In this document: piece after piece, positions 25,886 to 33,846 of the stretch
Layout of the letters: every line of letters begins with the position of its first letter
How positions within the stretch are numbered: position 1 is the first letter of the stretch
Origin: an uncultured Lachnospiraceae bacterium
Lineage (GTDB): Bacteria > Bacillota > Clostridia > Lachnospirales > Lachnospiraceae
Length of the DNA stretch: 64,000 nucleotides
Direction of reading: 5' to 3'
Assembly: GCA_944383545.1 (NCBI GenBank)
Contig: CALWPY010000001.1
Coordinates: 105,980 to 169,979 of the forward strand
Made by a program: the position numbers and the translations under genes
Notes under the pieces: generated by a model
Seen by the model: only the letters and a program-made list of their open reading frames with translations
The model's database searches: none
What the model was told of the DNA's origin: nothing

Positions 25886-26069
25886 AAAACAACTCCTTTG
25901 TATTTATTATATTTTCGGAGGAAGTTTACGTATGCTTAAAAACATCACGTAATAAGGCCATTTTAGCATAATTCCAATTGTTTTGACAATAAAATTTAAA
26001 TTTTACCCCCAAAATATGCAACAATTTGTTTTGAATAGGTCAAGTTTTATTAATAATTAATCCATTTGC

Positions 26070-26098
26070 TTGATAAAAACAATCTTATGATATATATT
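26070..26098 (+). promoter_or_regulatory. Promoter candidate for the fused ABC transporter gene
   Basis: TTGATA (26070-26075), a 17-base spacer and TATATT (26093-26098), 36 bases upstream of the start codon. Confidence 0.55.
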
Positions 26099-26133
26099 AT
26101 AAGCAATTTACTGATAAAGAAAGGAAGGAAACT

Positions 26134-28695
26134 ATGCTTCAGTTAGTTGATATAGTAAAGGAGTATGGAACAGAGGAAAATAAGGTCCATGCGCTTAAGG
26201 GTGTGAGTATCAATTTCAGGTCGAATGAATTTGTATCAATACTCGGACACTCGGGCTGTGGAAAAACCACTCTGTTAAACATTATAGGAGGTCTTGACAG
26301 GTACACAAGCGGAGACCTGATAATCAAGGGTAAATCCACAAAGAAATATAAGGATAAAGATTGGGATGCATACAGAAATCATTCCATAGGATTTGTATTT
26401 CAGAGCTATAATCTGATTCCGCATCAGACAGTACTTGCAAATGTTGAGCTTGCTCTTACAGTGTCCGGTGTTTTCAAGTCGGAAAGGACGAGAAGGGCAA
26501 AAGAGGTGCTTAATAAGGTGGGACTTGGAGACCAGCTTAATAAGAAACCGAATCAGATGTCCGGAGGACAGATGCAGAGAGTTGCCATTGCAAGAGCTCT
26601 TATAAATGACCCGGAAATACTTCTTGCTGACGAGCCTACAGGTGCTCTTGACACAGAGACAAGTGTACAGATTATGGGATTATTAAAAGAGATTGCAAAA
26701 GACCGTCTCGTTATAATGGTTACCCATAACCCTGAGCTTGCAGAAGAATATTCCACAAGAATTGTAAAGCTTCTGGACGGTGAAATTGTGGATGATTCGG
26801 ACCCGTTTGACGGAAAAGAAGAAAATTACAAGATAAAGGATGCAAAAGAATTAAAGCATAAAAGAATGTCATTTTTTACTGCTTTAAGCCTGAGTTTAAA
26901 TAACCTGAGAACTAAAAAAGGAAGGACGCTGCTTACGGCATTTGCAGGCAGTATCGGAATTATAGGAATTGCCCTTATTTTATCACTTTCAAGTGGCTTC
27001 CAGTCATACATATCAGATGTGGAGGAGGATACACTCTCCACCTATCCTGTTTCCATTACTCAGGAAAGTGTGGATATTTCTTCGGTACTTACATCAATTT
27101 CAGGAAGCACTGCAGATGAGATAAATCATGATTTAGATAAGGTTTATTCCAATAATATCATGAGTGACAGCATGAGTATACTTTCGGGAGAGGTACAGAC
27201 TAATGACCTTTCTTCCTTTAAGGAGTATATAGAAGGTGAAGGAAGCAGTATTAAAGATTATGCGACTGACATTATATATGGATATAACATAACAATAAAT
27301 GCTTATACCGAGAATGTAAACGGCGTAATGCAGCAGGTAAATCCTAATCAGCTTACAATGATGGGTGGAAGCAGTTCTTCAGCAGCCGCATCAGGAAGTA
27401 CGATGATTGGAATGTCATCCTATAATGTATGGTCAGAGATGCTTGAGAATGAAGAGCTTCTTACCTCACAGTATGACCTTGTTGCGGGCTCATGGCCGGA
27501 CAGCTATGATGAAGTCATACTGGTTACGGACGAAAATAATGAAATAATGGACTATGACCTCTATGTACTGGGCTTAAGAGACGTGAATGAGTTAAATGAA
27601 ATCATGAATTTAGAGGAAGAGGTTGAAACAGAGCAGTCCGTTTATACCTATGAGGAGCTTCTGGATGTAACCTTTAAGGTAGTACCAAGCTGCAGATATT
27701 ATCAATATGACGAGGCAACAGGCCTCTGGGTGGATATGTCAGCGGACAGTGAATATGTTTCAAAGCTCATAGAAGAAGGAATTGAGGTAAAAATAAGCGG
27801 AATCGTAAGACCTAATAATACTGCTACAGTTCATTCGATTTCTACTACAATAGGATACAGACATGACCTTGTGACACATCTTATAGAAGAGGCAGAAAAC
27901 AGCGAGGTTGTAAAGTATCAGCAGGAAAATCCTGACATCAATATATTTACAGGACTGCCTTTTGGCGAGACTGCCGTTTCAGGTACAGATTCCTCTGTTT
28001 CTGCTCAGATGAGCGCAGAAGAGATGCAGGAATATCCTGAAATGTTGGGGATGTCTTCAGGGTATGAAAACCTGACATATGAGAATGTCCTTTCAATGCT
28101 CGGAATGGCTGATTTAGACAGCCCTTCTTCAATAAGCTTCTACCCTATAAACTTTGAAGCAAAAGAAGAAATTACAAATATGATAGATGAATATAACAGG
28201 ATGCAGGAAGAAGCCGGTGAGGAGTATAAGGAAATAAGCTATACTGACTATATAGGAGTAATGATGTCATCCGTTACTGGCATTATAAATACGATATCGT
28301 ATGTACTTATCGCATTTGTAGCCATATCTCTTGTCGTATCATCTATTATGATAGGAATAATTACTTATATTTCAGTGCTTGAGCGTACCAAGGAAATAGG
28401 TATACTGCGAAGCATAGGTGCATCAAAGAAGGATATATCCAGAGTATTTAATGCCGAAACAATAATTATAGGTTTTGTGGCAGGTATGCTTGGAATAATA
28501 ATTACCATACTTCTGAATATACCTATCAATATCATTATTGAAAATATTGCAGGAATAGCGGGTGTATCAAAGCTTCCGGTAGCAGGAGGCACGATACTTG
28601 TCATTATAAGTGTAGTCCTTACAATGATAGCAGGCCTTATCCCTTCAAGAGTTGCGGCTAAGAAGGACCCTGTGGTAGCCCTTAGGACAGAATAA
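26134..28695 (+). CDS. MacB-type ABC transporter, ATPase and FtsX-like permease fused
   Basis: Single chain of 853 residues. Residues 1-225 are an ATPase with Walker A GHSGCGKTT (38-46), signature MSGGQMQRVAIARAL, Walker B ILLADEPTGALD and the H-loop VTHN. A first membrane helix (about 265-290, GSIGIIGIALILSL) is followed by a large extracytoplasmic domain to about 700, then three C-terminal helices with FtsX-type ERTKEIGILRSIGASKKDI. In Gram-positives such proteins export peptides, resist antimicrobial peptides or act in the envelope; the substrate is unknown. The big acidic Ser/Glu-rich external domain is distinctive. AAGGAAGG precedes the start. Confidence 0.9.
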   Translation: MLQLVDIVKEYGTEENKVHALKGVSINFRSNEFVSILGHSGCGKTTLLNIIGGLDRYTSGDLIIKGKSTKKYKDKDWDAYRNHSIGFVFQSYNLIPHQTVLANVELALTVSGVFKSERTRRAKEVLNKVGLGDQLNKKPNQMSGGQMQRVAIARALINDPEILLADEPTGALDTETSVQIMGLLKEIAKDRLVIMVTHNPELAEEYSTRIVKLLDGEIVDDSDPFDGKEENYKIKDAKELKHKRMSFFTALSLSLNNLRTKKGRTLLTAFAGSIGIIGIALILSLSSGFQSYISDVEEDTLSTYPVSITQESVDISSVLTSISGSTADEINHDLDKVYSNNIMSDSMSILSGEVQTNDLSSFKEYIEGEGSSIKDYATDIIYGYNITINAYTENVNGVMQQVNPNQLTMMGGSSSSAAASGSTMIGMSSYNVWSEMLENEELLTSQYDLVAGSWPDSYDEVILVTDENNEIMDYDLYVLGLRDVNELNEIMNLEEEVETEQSVYTYEELLDVTFKVVPSCRYYQYDEATGLWVDMSADSEYVSKLIEEGIEVKISGIVRPNNTATVHSISTTIGYRHDLVTHLIEEAENSEVVKYQQENPDINIFTGLPFGETAVSGTDSSVSAQMSAEEMQEYPEMLGMSSGYENLTYENVLSMLGMADLDSPSSISFYPINFEAKEEITNMIDEYNRMQEEAGEEYKEISYTDYIGVMMSSVTGIINTISYVLIAFVAISLVVSSIMIGIITYISVLERTKEIGILRSIGASKKDISRVFNAETIIIGFVAGMLGIIITILLNIPINIIIENIAGIAGVSKLPVAGGTILVIISVVLTMIAGLIPSRVAAKKDPVVALRTE

Positions 28696-28756
28696 AACAT
28701 TAATAATTATTTTCTCCGGTGAATATAATATTGTAACTGATTCAGGAAGGTATAAA

Positions 28757-29359
28757 ATGTTAAATATACTCTGGGTAGTTATGATTGGTGCAGGATTTCT
28801 TACTGCCATATTTACCGGAAACATGGGGGCTTTATCCACCGGTGTGGTGGATTCTGCAAAGGAAGCAATAGAACTGTGCATTACCATGCTTGGAGTAGTT
28901 GGAATGTGGAACGGAATAATGAGGATTGCCGAAACGTCGGGGCTGATAGAAAAATGGACAAAGAAAATGGCGCCGATTATATCATTTCTCTTTCCGAATC
29001 TTCCGTCGGATTCACCTGCCAGAGGTTATATAGCTACTAATTTTATTGCCAATATACTGGGGCTTGGCTGGGCGGCAACGCCTGCCGGACTTAAGGCAAT
29101 GGATGAACTTGCTAAACTGGAAGTAGAGAGAGGTAATTTTGCGGTTACGGGAGGGGTACGTGCCGCGAGTGCGGAAATGTGCACATTCCTTATCATCAAT
29201 ATATCTTCGTTACAGCTTATTCCCGTAAATATGATTGCTTACAGAAGCCAGTACGGCAGTGCAGATCCTGTGGCAATTATAGGACCGGGACTTGCAGCTA
29301 CTTTAATAAGTACGCTTTTCGGAGTTATATTTGTAAAAATAATGGGAAAGAGGAAATAA
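28757..29359 (+). CDS. spmA: Spore maturation protein A (SpmA)
   Basis: Membrane protein of 200 residues with a nucleoside-recognition-type gate domain (LCITMLGVVGMWNGIMRIAE) and GWAATPAGLKAMDEL, matching SpmA, which in Bacillus works with SpmB in spore core dehydration. There are four to five hydrophobic segments. AGGAAGG precedes the ATG. No spmB follows, unlike the usual pair; the next gene is a ferredoxin. Confidence 0.85.
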   Translation: MLNILWVVMIGAGFLTAIFTGNMGALSTGVVDSAKEAIELCITMLGVVGMWNGIMRIAETSGLIEKWTKKMAPIISFLFPNLPSDSPARGYIATNFIANILGLGWAATPAGLKAMDELAKLEVERGNFAVTGGVRAASAEMCTFLIINISSLQLIPVNMIAYRSQYGSADPVAIIGPGLAATLISTLFGVIFVKIMGKRK

Positions 29360-29380
29360 CAGGTTATATAAAAATAAATC

Positions 29381-29409
29381 TTGTGATAAACGGTGATTTG
29401 TAGTAAGAT
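29381..29409 (+). promoter_or_regulatory. Promoter candidate for the ferredoxin gene
   Basis: TTGTGA (29381-29386), a 17-base spacer and TAAGAT (29404-29409), 48 bases before the start codon. Confidence 0.45.
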
Positions 29410-29456
29410 TAACCTATGATAAGCATATCAAATCATAACATAAGGAGGATACTAAT

Positions 29457-29624
29457 ATGGCATTTGTTATTGGAGATGGATGTATAAGCTGTGGAGCTTG
29501 TGCAGGTGCATGCCCTGTAGGAGCAATATCTGAGGGAGACGGTAAGTTTGAGATTGATGCTGATAAGTGCATAAGCTGTGGAGCTTGCGCAGGCGGATGT
29601 CCTGTTGGCTGCATTTCAGAGTAG
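29457..29624 (+). CDS. 2[4Fe-4S] ferredoxin
   Basis: Clostridial-type ferredoxin of 55 residues, an electron carrier for hydrogenase, pyruvate oxidoreductase and radical enzymes. Two CX2CX2CX3CP motifs are present: CISCGACAGACP near residue 9 and CISCGACAGGCP near residue 38. The internal repeat reflects the known domain duplication. AAGGAGG is at 29442-29448, nine bases upstream of the ATG. A terminator follows, so it forms a one-gene unit. It is a plausible partner of the hydrogenase-like protein at 8113. Confidence 0.96.
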   Translation: MAFVIGDGCISCGACAGACPVGAISEGDGKFEIDADKCISCGACAGGCPVGCISE

Positions 29625-29641
29625 TGATTGTGCAGAACTAT

Positions 29642-29690
29642 AAAAAAGCGGTCATTGGCTGATTATACCGGCTTATGGCTGCTTTTTTCT
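29642..29690 (+). terminator. Intrinsic terminator after ferredoxin
   Basis: AAAAAAGCGG (from 29642) pairs with GCTGCTTTTTT (ending near 29688) with G-U pairs, then T-rich sequence. Confidence 0.6.
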
Positions 29691-30126
29691 TGTATGAAAT
29701 GAAAAAGACGGCGGGTGGGGACCGCCGCCTCTTGGTAAAATGTATTGACCTTATTTTAAAGCAGCAAATTTAATTGTGTTTTTATATGCATGCTGCATTA
29801 TAATAATAGTAAATTCATAAATTAATAATTAATCCACATCACCTCTGTATTGTGCATATTATAGTTATATAGTACCAAAACATGCAGGGAATCTAAAATG
29901 GAGATTCCTTTCTGTAATTTGTAATATATTGTGATTAGTACTACATTATCAATCCTTCGGACTGGTGGAAACGTGTCATGGGATATTTCCGATATTTTGG
30001 GAAGGACGCCTGAACAGGCAAAATGATATTTGAAACATCCATACTGTTAATTTACACTAAACGCAGGCTGAATTCAATATAATATTTGCCAAAAATGAGA
30101 ATTTTTAGTGAAATTATATTTTATAC
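29691..30126. other. Gene-poor stretch between ferredoxin and mecA
   Basis: No intact gene is recognised. It holds a GC-rich hairpin GGCGG...CCGCC near 29711-29727, a GCAGCA...TGCTGC inverted repeat near 29761-29796, a perfect GGAATCT/AGATTCC hairpin (29888-29908) followed by T-rich bases, and a small open frame at 29931-30026 noted separately. It could include a small RNA or a gene relic. Confidence 0.4.
29931..30026 (+). other. Possible relic open frame (31 codons)
   Basis: A short frame with GTG start and TGA stop encodes a protein-like stretch with WDISDILGRTPEQAK near its end, reminiscent of the tail of a helix-turn-helix or SANT-like DNA-binding segment. There is no ribosome site, and the frame is blocked upstream by a TAA. 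I list it as a possible gene remnant, not as a gene. Confidence 0.25.
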
Positions 30127-30154
30127 TTTACTTGTCCGATTTTTGTGATAAAAT
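30127..30154 (+). promoter_or_regulatory. Promoter candidate for mecA
   Basis: TTTACT (30127-30132), a 16-base spacer and TAAAAT (30149-30154) with extended TG at 30146-30147. Confidence 0.45.
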
Positions 30155-30230
30155 ATGAGAACAACAAATAATATTTAATGTGGTTTCAGTATATTTAATA
30201 CATCGTATCTTTTGTAAAGGAGTGATTCGC

Positions 30231-31007
30231 ATGAAAATTGAACGATTAAGCGAGAATCAAATCAGATGTACACTGAACAAAGCAGATTTAGCAGAAAAGG
30301 AATTGCTTTTAACTGAGCTTGCATACGGAACGGATAAAGCAAAGGCCCTGTTTAAAGAGATGATGCAGCAGGCATCAGCAGAATTAGGTTTTGAAGTGGA
30401 TGAAATGCCACTTATGATAGAAGCTATACCGGTAAACCCTGACTGCCTTATACTGATAATAACAAAGGTAGAAAATCCTGATGAGCTGGACACCAGATTT
30501 TCGAGATTTACAAGACCTGTATCTGAATCAGATGACGAAGCAGATGAGGTTGAAGCTCATTCAGAGGAGGGAATCGAGTCTCTGAAAAAGGATACCGAGG
30601 GATTGCTTGAAGCATTAGGAAGCCTTGCAGAGGAGATTTCCGGTGCTATGCCTAGGGCGTTGGGCGGAAGAAGAAATCAGGGAAAACGTCAGAATGATAA
30701 GGTAAAGACGGCTGATGGATTTAAGGTATATGTATTTAAGAAACTGACTGATGTAACAAGTGCTTCAAAGCTTGTATATAAGTTCTATGACAGTGATAAT
30801 ACGCTTTATAAAAATCCTACAGACAGAAGATTTTATCTTTATCTTAAGAAAAACAGAAATTCAGATACCGAATTTCTTAAGACATGTAATATAATGAGTG
30901 AATATGCCGTTCCATATAACGCTTCATATGCAGCATCAGAATATTTTGATGAGCATTTTAAGGTTATAATACCTGATGAAGCAGTTCAGGTACTGTCTAA
31001 GATTTAG
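30231..31007 (+). CDS. mecA: Adaptor protein MecA
   Basis: Adaptor that delivers substrates to the ClpCP protease. The 258-residue protein begins MKIERLSENQIRCTLNKADL, the classic N-terminal substrate-recognition domain, has a variable acidic linker (about 95-160) and the conserved C-terminal ClpC-binding domain (YVFKKLTDVTSASKLV, SLYKNPTDRRFYLYL-like). The ATG at 30231 is chosen because AAAGGAGTG lies just upstream. It is a monocistronic gene ending in a strong bidirectional terminator. Confidence 0.93.
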   Translation: MKIERLSENQIRCTLNKADLAEKELLLTELAYGTDKAKALFKEMMQQASAELGFEVDEMPLMIEAIPVNPDCLILIITKVENPDELDTRFSRFTRPVSESDDEADEVEAHSEEGIESLKKDTEGLLEALGSLAEEISGAMPRALGGRRNQGKRQNDKVKTADGFKVYVFKKLTDVTSASKLVYKFYDSDNTLYKNPTDRRFYLYLKKNRNSDTEFLKTCNIMSEYAVPYNASYAASEYFDEHFKVIIPDEAVQVLSKI

Positions 31008-31023
31008 TGTACAGTTGAATTGA

Positions 31024-31070
31024 ACAAAAAAATCACGCCGCTGCCGAAAAGGCAGTGACGTGATTTTTTA
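31024..31070. terminator. Bidirectional terminator between mecA and tkt
   Basis: AAAAAATCACG and CTGCC pair with GGCAG and CGTGATTTTTT around a GAAAA loop, with T-runs on both strands. It separates convergent mecA and tkt. Confidence 0.9.
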
Positions 31071-31101
31071 TTCTGTAAAATTCATATAAATTTTAAATGG
31101 T

Positions 31102-33084
31102 TTATAAACTCTTAACTGCATCTTCTACAGCCTTTGAGGTTATTTCAAAGTGTTCAAAGAGAAGATTTCCCGGAGCCGAAGCACCGAATGATTTCATACC
31201 GATAAATTTACCGTCTATACCAATATACTTTCCCCAACCAAATTCTGAAAGTGCTTCAACGGCAACTCTCTTCGTAACGGATTTTGGAAGAACTGACTCT
31301 TTATATTCTTCAGGCTGTTCTTCAAATAAATCCATACATGGCATACTTACAACTCTGACATCGATACCGTCTTTATAAAGATTTTTCTTAGCCTCGACTG
31401 CAAGTGATACCTCGGAGCCTGTTGCAATTATTATGGCATCAGGAATTTCTTTTGAGGAATCTTCCAATATATATGCACCCTTTAATGCATCCTTTCCTGA
31501 GCCGTCAAGCTGAGGAAGATTCTGTCTTGAAAGAACAAGCGCTGTCGGTGCATCTTTTTTGTTTAATGCAAAGTACCATGCGGCAGCAGTTTCAGCAGCA
31601 TCAGCAGGTCTCATCACATAAAAGCCCGGCATTGCACGAAACATTGCAAGCTGTTCGATTGGCTCGTGTGTAGGACCGTCTTCGCCTACCCCTATGCTAT
31701 CATGTGTAAATACATATACAAGAGGAAGGTGCATAAGTGCCGAAAGTCTTGCCATAGGCTTTACATAGTCGCTGAATACGAAAAAGGTTGAAACATAAGG
31801 CGTAAGCCCTCCATGAAGGGCAATGCCGTTTCCTATAGCCGCCATTGCAAGCTCACGGACACCGAAATGAAGGTTTTTTCCTTCAGGTGTTTCTTTTGAG
31901 AAGTCTCCTTCACCATTCATATATGTCTTTGTAGATGGAGCAAGGTCTGCCGCACCGCCAAACATATTTGGAACAGAGTCTTTTATCAGATTAATAAGCT
32001 TTCCTGAAACACTTCTGGTTGCTTCCGGTTTTTCTGTTACTCTGCTGAATCCTTCTATATCATAAAGAGAAGATACGTTATCTTTACTGTGATAAGCGTC
32101 CCAAAGCTCTTTCATTTCAGGATATTCATTACAGTAATTTCTGAAAAGTGCGTTCCATTCATCCTCTGCTAAAGCGTTCTTTTTGGCTATGCTTCTGTAA
32201 TTTTCATATACATCCTCAGGAACTACAAAGCTCTCCTTTTCTTCCCAACCGAGACTTTCACGGAGTGCTGTAACATTGTCCTCACCCAGCGGCTCGCCGT
32301 GTGCGGATGCTTTGCCTTCCTTTGCAGGACAGCCTGCACCGATTTTGGTCTTTACTTCTATTAATGAAGGACGTGTCAGGTCGTTCTTTGCTTCCTCGAT
32401 AGCCCTTCCTATAGCAGAAATATCATTTCCGTCCTCCACTCTGATGGTCTGGAAACCAAATGCTTCAAAACGTCTCATCACATTTTCCCTGAATGCAATA
32501 TTGGTACCGCCCTCAATGGAAATATCATTTGAGTCATAAAGTACTATAAGTTTTCCGAGACCGAGTGTGCCTGCAAGTGAAAAGGCTTCATAAGATATGC
32601 CTTCCATCATACAGCCGTCGCCACCCAGTACATAAGTGTAATGGTCTATAACAGGATAATTTTCCTTATTAAATACTGAGGCAAGATGCTTTTCAGCCAT
32701 AGCCATTCCGACTGCCATAGCCATTCCGGCGCCTAAAGGACCAGTTGTTGCCTCAACTCCCACTGTGTGGCCATATTCAGGATGTCCCGGAGTAAGGGAG
32801 CCGAGCTGGCGGAAATTTTTAAGGTCATCTATTGTAAGACCGTATCCGAATAAATGCAGAAGGGAATAAAGAAGAGCGGAGCCGTGTCCTCCTGAAAGTA
32901 TAAATCTGTCTCTGTTTACCCATTCAGGATTTTTCGGATTGTGCTTCATATGCTTTGCCCACAGCTCATATGCCATAGGAGCTGCGCCGAGAGGCAGTCC
33001 CGGATGACCGGAATTTGCTTTCTGTATGGCGTCTGCTGCCAGAATTCTGATTGCATTTACGGATTTGGTATCGATATTCATCAT
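31102..33084 (-). CDS. tkt: Transketolase
   Basis: ThDP enzyme of the pentose phosphate pathway moving two-carbon units between sugar phosphates. Full length at 660 residues: GHPGLPLGAAPMAYELW at the N-terminus, the ThDP motif GDGCMMEG in the N-terminal domain, the pyrimidine-domain HDSIGVGEDGPTHEP and the C-terminal domain ending in the usual fold. AAGGAG precedes the ATG-ATG start on the minus strand. In this organism it would process xylulose-5-P coming from the arabinose operon at 38.9-42.6 kb. It follows a DUF1858 gene by 25 bases. Confidence 0.97.
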   Translation of the reverse strand: MMNIDTKSVNAIRILAADAIQKANSGHPGLPLGAAPMAYELWAKHMKHNPKNPEWVNRDRFILSGGHGSALLYSLLHLFGYGLTIDDLKNFRQLGSLTPGHPEYGHTVGVEATTGPLGAGMAMAVGMAMAEKHLASVFNKENYPVIDHYTYVLGGDGCMMEGISYEAFSLAGTLGLGKLIVLYDSNDISIEGGTNIAFRENVMRRFEAFGFQTIRVEDGNDISAIGRAIEEAKNDLTRPSLIEVKTKIGAGCPAKEGKASAHGEPLGEDNVTALRESLGWEEKESFVVPEDVYENYRSIAKKNALAEDEWNALFRNYCNEYPEMKELWDAYHSKDNVSSLYDIEGFSRVTEKPEATRSVSGKLINLIKDSVPNMFGGAADLAPSTKTYMNGEGDFSKETPEGKNLHFGVRELAMAAIGNGIALHGGLTPYVSTFFVFSDYVKPMARLSALMHLPLVYVFTHDSIGVGEDGPTHEPIEQLAMFRAMPGFYVMRPADAAETAAAWYFALNKKDAPTALVLSRQNLPQLDGSGKDALKGAYILEDSSKEIPDAIIIATGSEVSLAVEAKKNLYKDGIDVRVVSMPCMDLFEEQPEEYKESVLPKSVTKRVAVEALSEFGWGKYIGIDGKFIGMKSFGASAPGNLLFEHFEITSKAVEDAVKSL

Positions 33085-33109
33085 ATTATTTCTCCTTGTC
33101 CGAATTGGT

Positions 33110-33343
33110 TTATGCCTCTTCCTTTGTTGCTTTAGCTTCTTTACTTGCTAAATATTCATTTATATCACTGATTACATTTTCAACATCCATGCCGTGTACT
33201 CCGCAGGCTTCCTCAAGAGATTCCATCTGTGATGCAGGGCAGCCTACACAGTGCATGCCGGATGCCATAAGAATGGCTGCATTACCTGGGTCGATTTCAA
33301 TAATTTCATGAATGAGCATGTCCTTAGTTACTGTTTTACTCAT
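33110..33343 (-). CDS. DUF1858 domain protein
   Basis: Small protein of 77 residues that is almost entirely a DUF1858 domain (DMLIHEIIEIDPGNAAILMASGMHCVGCPAS). The GMHCVGCP signature with two conserved cysteines is typical of these disulfide/iron-sulfur associated modules; function is not established. It is co-directional with tkt, 25 bases upstream of its start, so probably one transcript. GGAGG precedes the start. Confidence 0.85.
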   Translation of the reverse strand: MSKTVTKDMLIHEIIEIDPGNAAILMASGMHCVGCPASQMESLEEACGVHGMDVENVISDINEYLASKEAKATKEEA

Positions 33344-33474
33344 AATAGCCTCCTTTTAATTTTTTAATATTATTTGCATTAGTGTTTTTATTTAATATAG
33401 AAGTTGGAAATTTTTTAAATAAAAACAATATAAAAATTCCGTACTACCGTCTCGATGTTTTTTTCGTATTATGT

Positions 33475-33496
33475 CGATGTCCGCAAGCGCACATCG
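33475..33496. repeat. Hairpin in the leader of the DUF1858-tkt transcript
   Basis: CGATGT (33475-33480) pairs with ACATCG (33491-33496) and inner CGC with GCG. It lies downstream of the minus-strand promoter and upstream of the DUF1858 gene, inside a leader of about 160 bases. Confidence 0.5.
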
Positions 33497-33507
33497 CCGC
33501 AATGCTC

Positions 33508-33536
33508 ATTATATCACAAAATGAATTATGTGAAAA
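33508..33536 (-). promoter_or_regulatory. Promoter candidate for DUF1858-tkt
   Basis: On the minus strand TTTTCA (complement of 33531-33536), a 17-base spacer and TATAAT (complement of 33508-33513) with extended TGA before it. It gives a leader of roughly 160 bases. Confidence 0.5.
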
Positions 33537-33645
33537 GATATTATTTGTATTTGCAAAGATATACGGGCAATTTCAAAAGTTAAAAATTGGAAATTAATTA
33601 CACAAAATATTGTAAATTTATGGCAAAAAAATGCATATATTGATT

Positions 33646-33662
33646 TTGTATACAGTATACAA
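33646..33662. promoter_or_regulatory. 17-bp palindrome TTGTATAC-A-GTATACAA, operator candidate
   Basis: Perfect inverted repeat with an 8-base arm and one central A, 42 bases upstream of the pflB -35. A further TGTATACA lies within the promoter spacer (33710-33717), 64 bases downstream of the first. The GTATAC core fits the FCD-type GntR operator pattern, and a GntR-FCD gene is at 20522. Confidence 0.5.
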
Positions 33663-33703
33663 TTAGTGTATCGAAAAAAGTACAAAAAAATTCAGTTTTT
33701 GCA

Positions 33704-33732
33704 TTGACGTGTATACAATCTCAAACTATAAT
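33704..33732 (+). promoter_or_regulatory. pflB promoter
   Basis: TTGACG (33704-33709), a 17-base spacer and TATAAT (33727-33732), near-consensus vegetative sigma type. The spacer contains TGTATACA, where a repressor would compete with RNA polymerase. Confidence 0.75.
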
Positions 33733-33846
33733 GTAATTAACCTAAGAAAATGAAAGAAAAAACAAAGGTTTCTTTCGTTAATCGGGGAGAACATATTAAC
33801 ACGTATTGAAAAAAATTTTTATATTAAAAAAGGAGGAGTTTTGACA

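Larger units (their letters stand above)
33344..33846. other. 503-base divergent control region between DUF1858-tkt and pflB
   Basis: No gene is seen. From left to right it holds the leader and promoter of the minus-strand DUF1858-tkt unit, an AT-rich middle, a 17-bp perfect palindrome, the pflB promoter with a further GTATAC site in its spacer, and a leader of about 107 bases before the pflB ribosome site. Confidence 0.7.

Noticed and set aside
33841-33846. TTG start for pflB
   Set aside because: AGGAGGAG ends two bases before it, too close for initiation; the ATG at 33847 has proper spacing.
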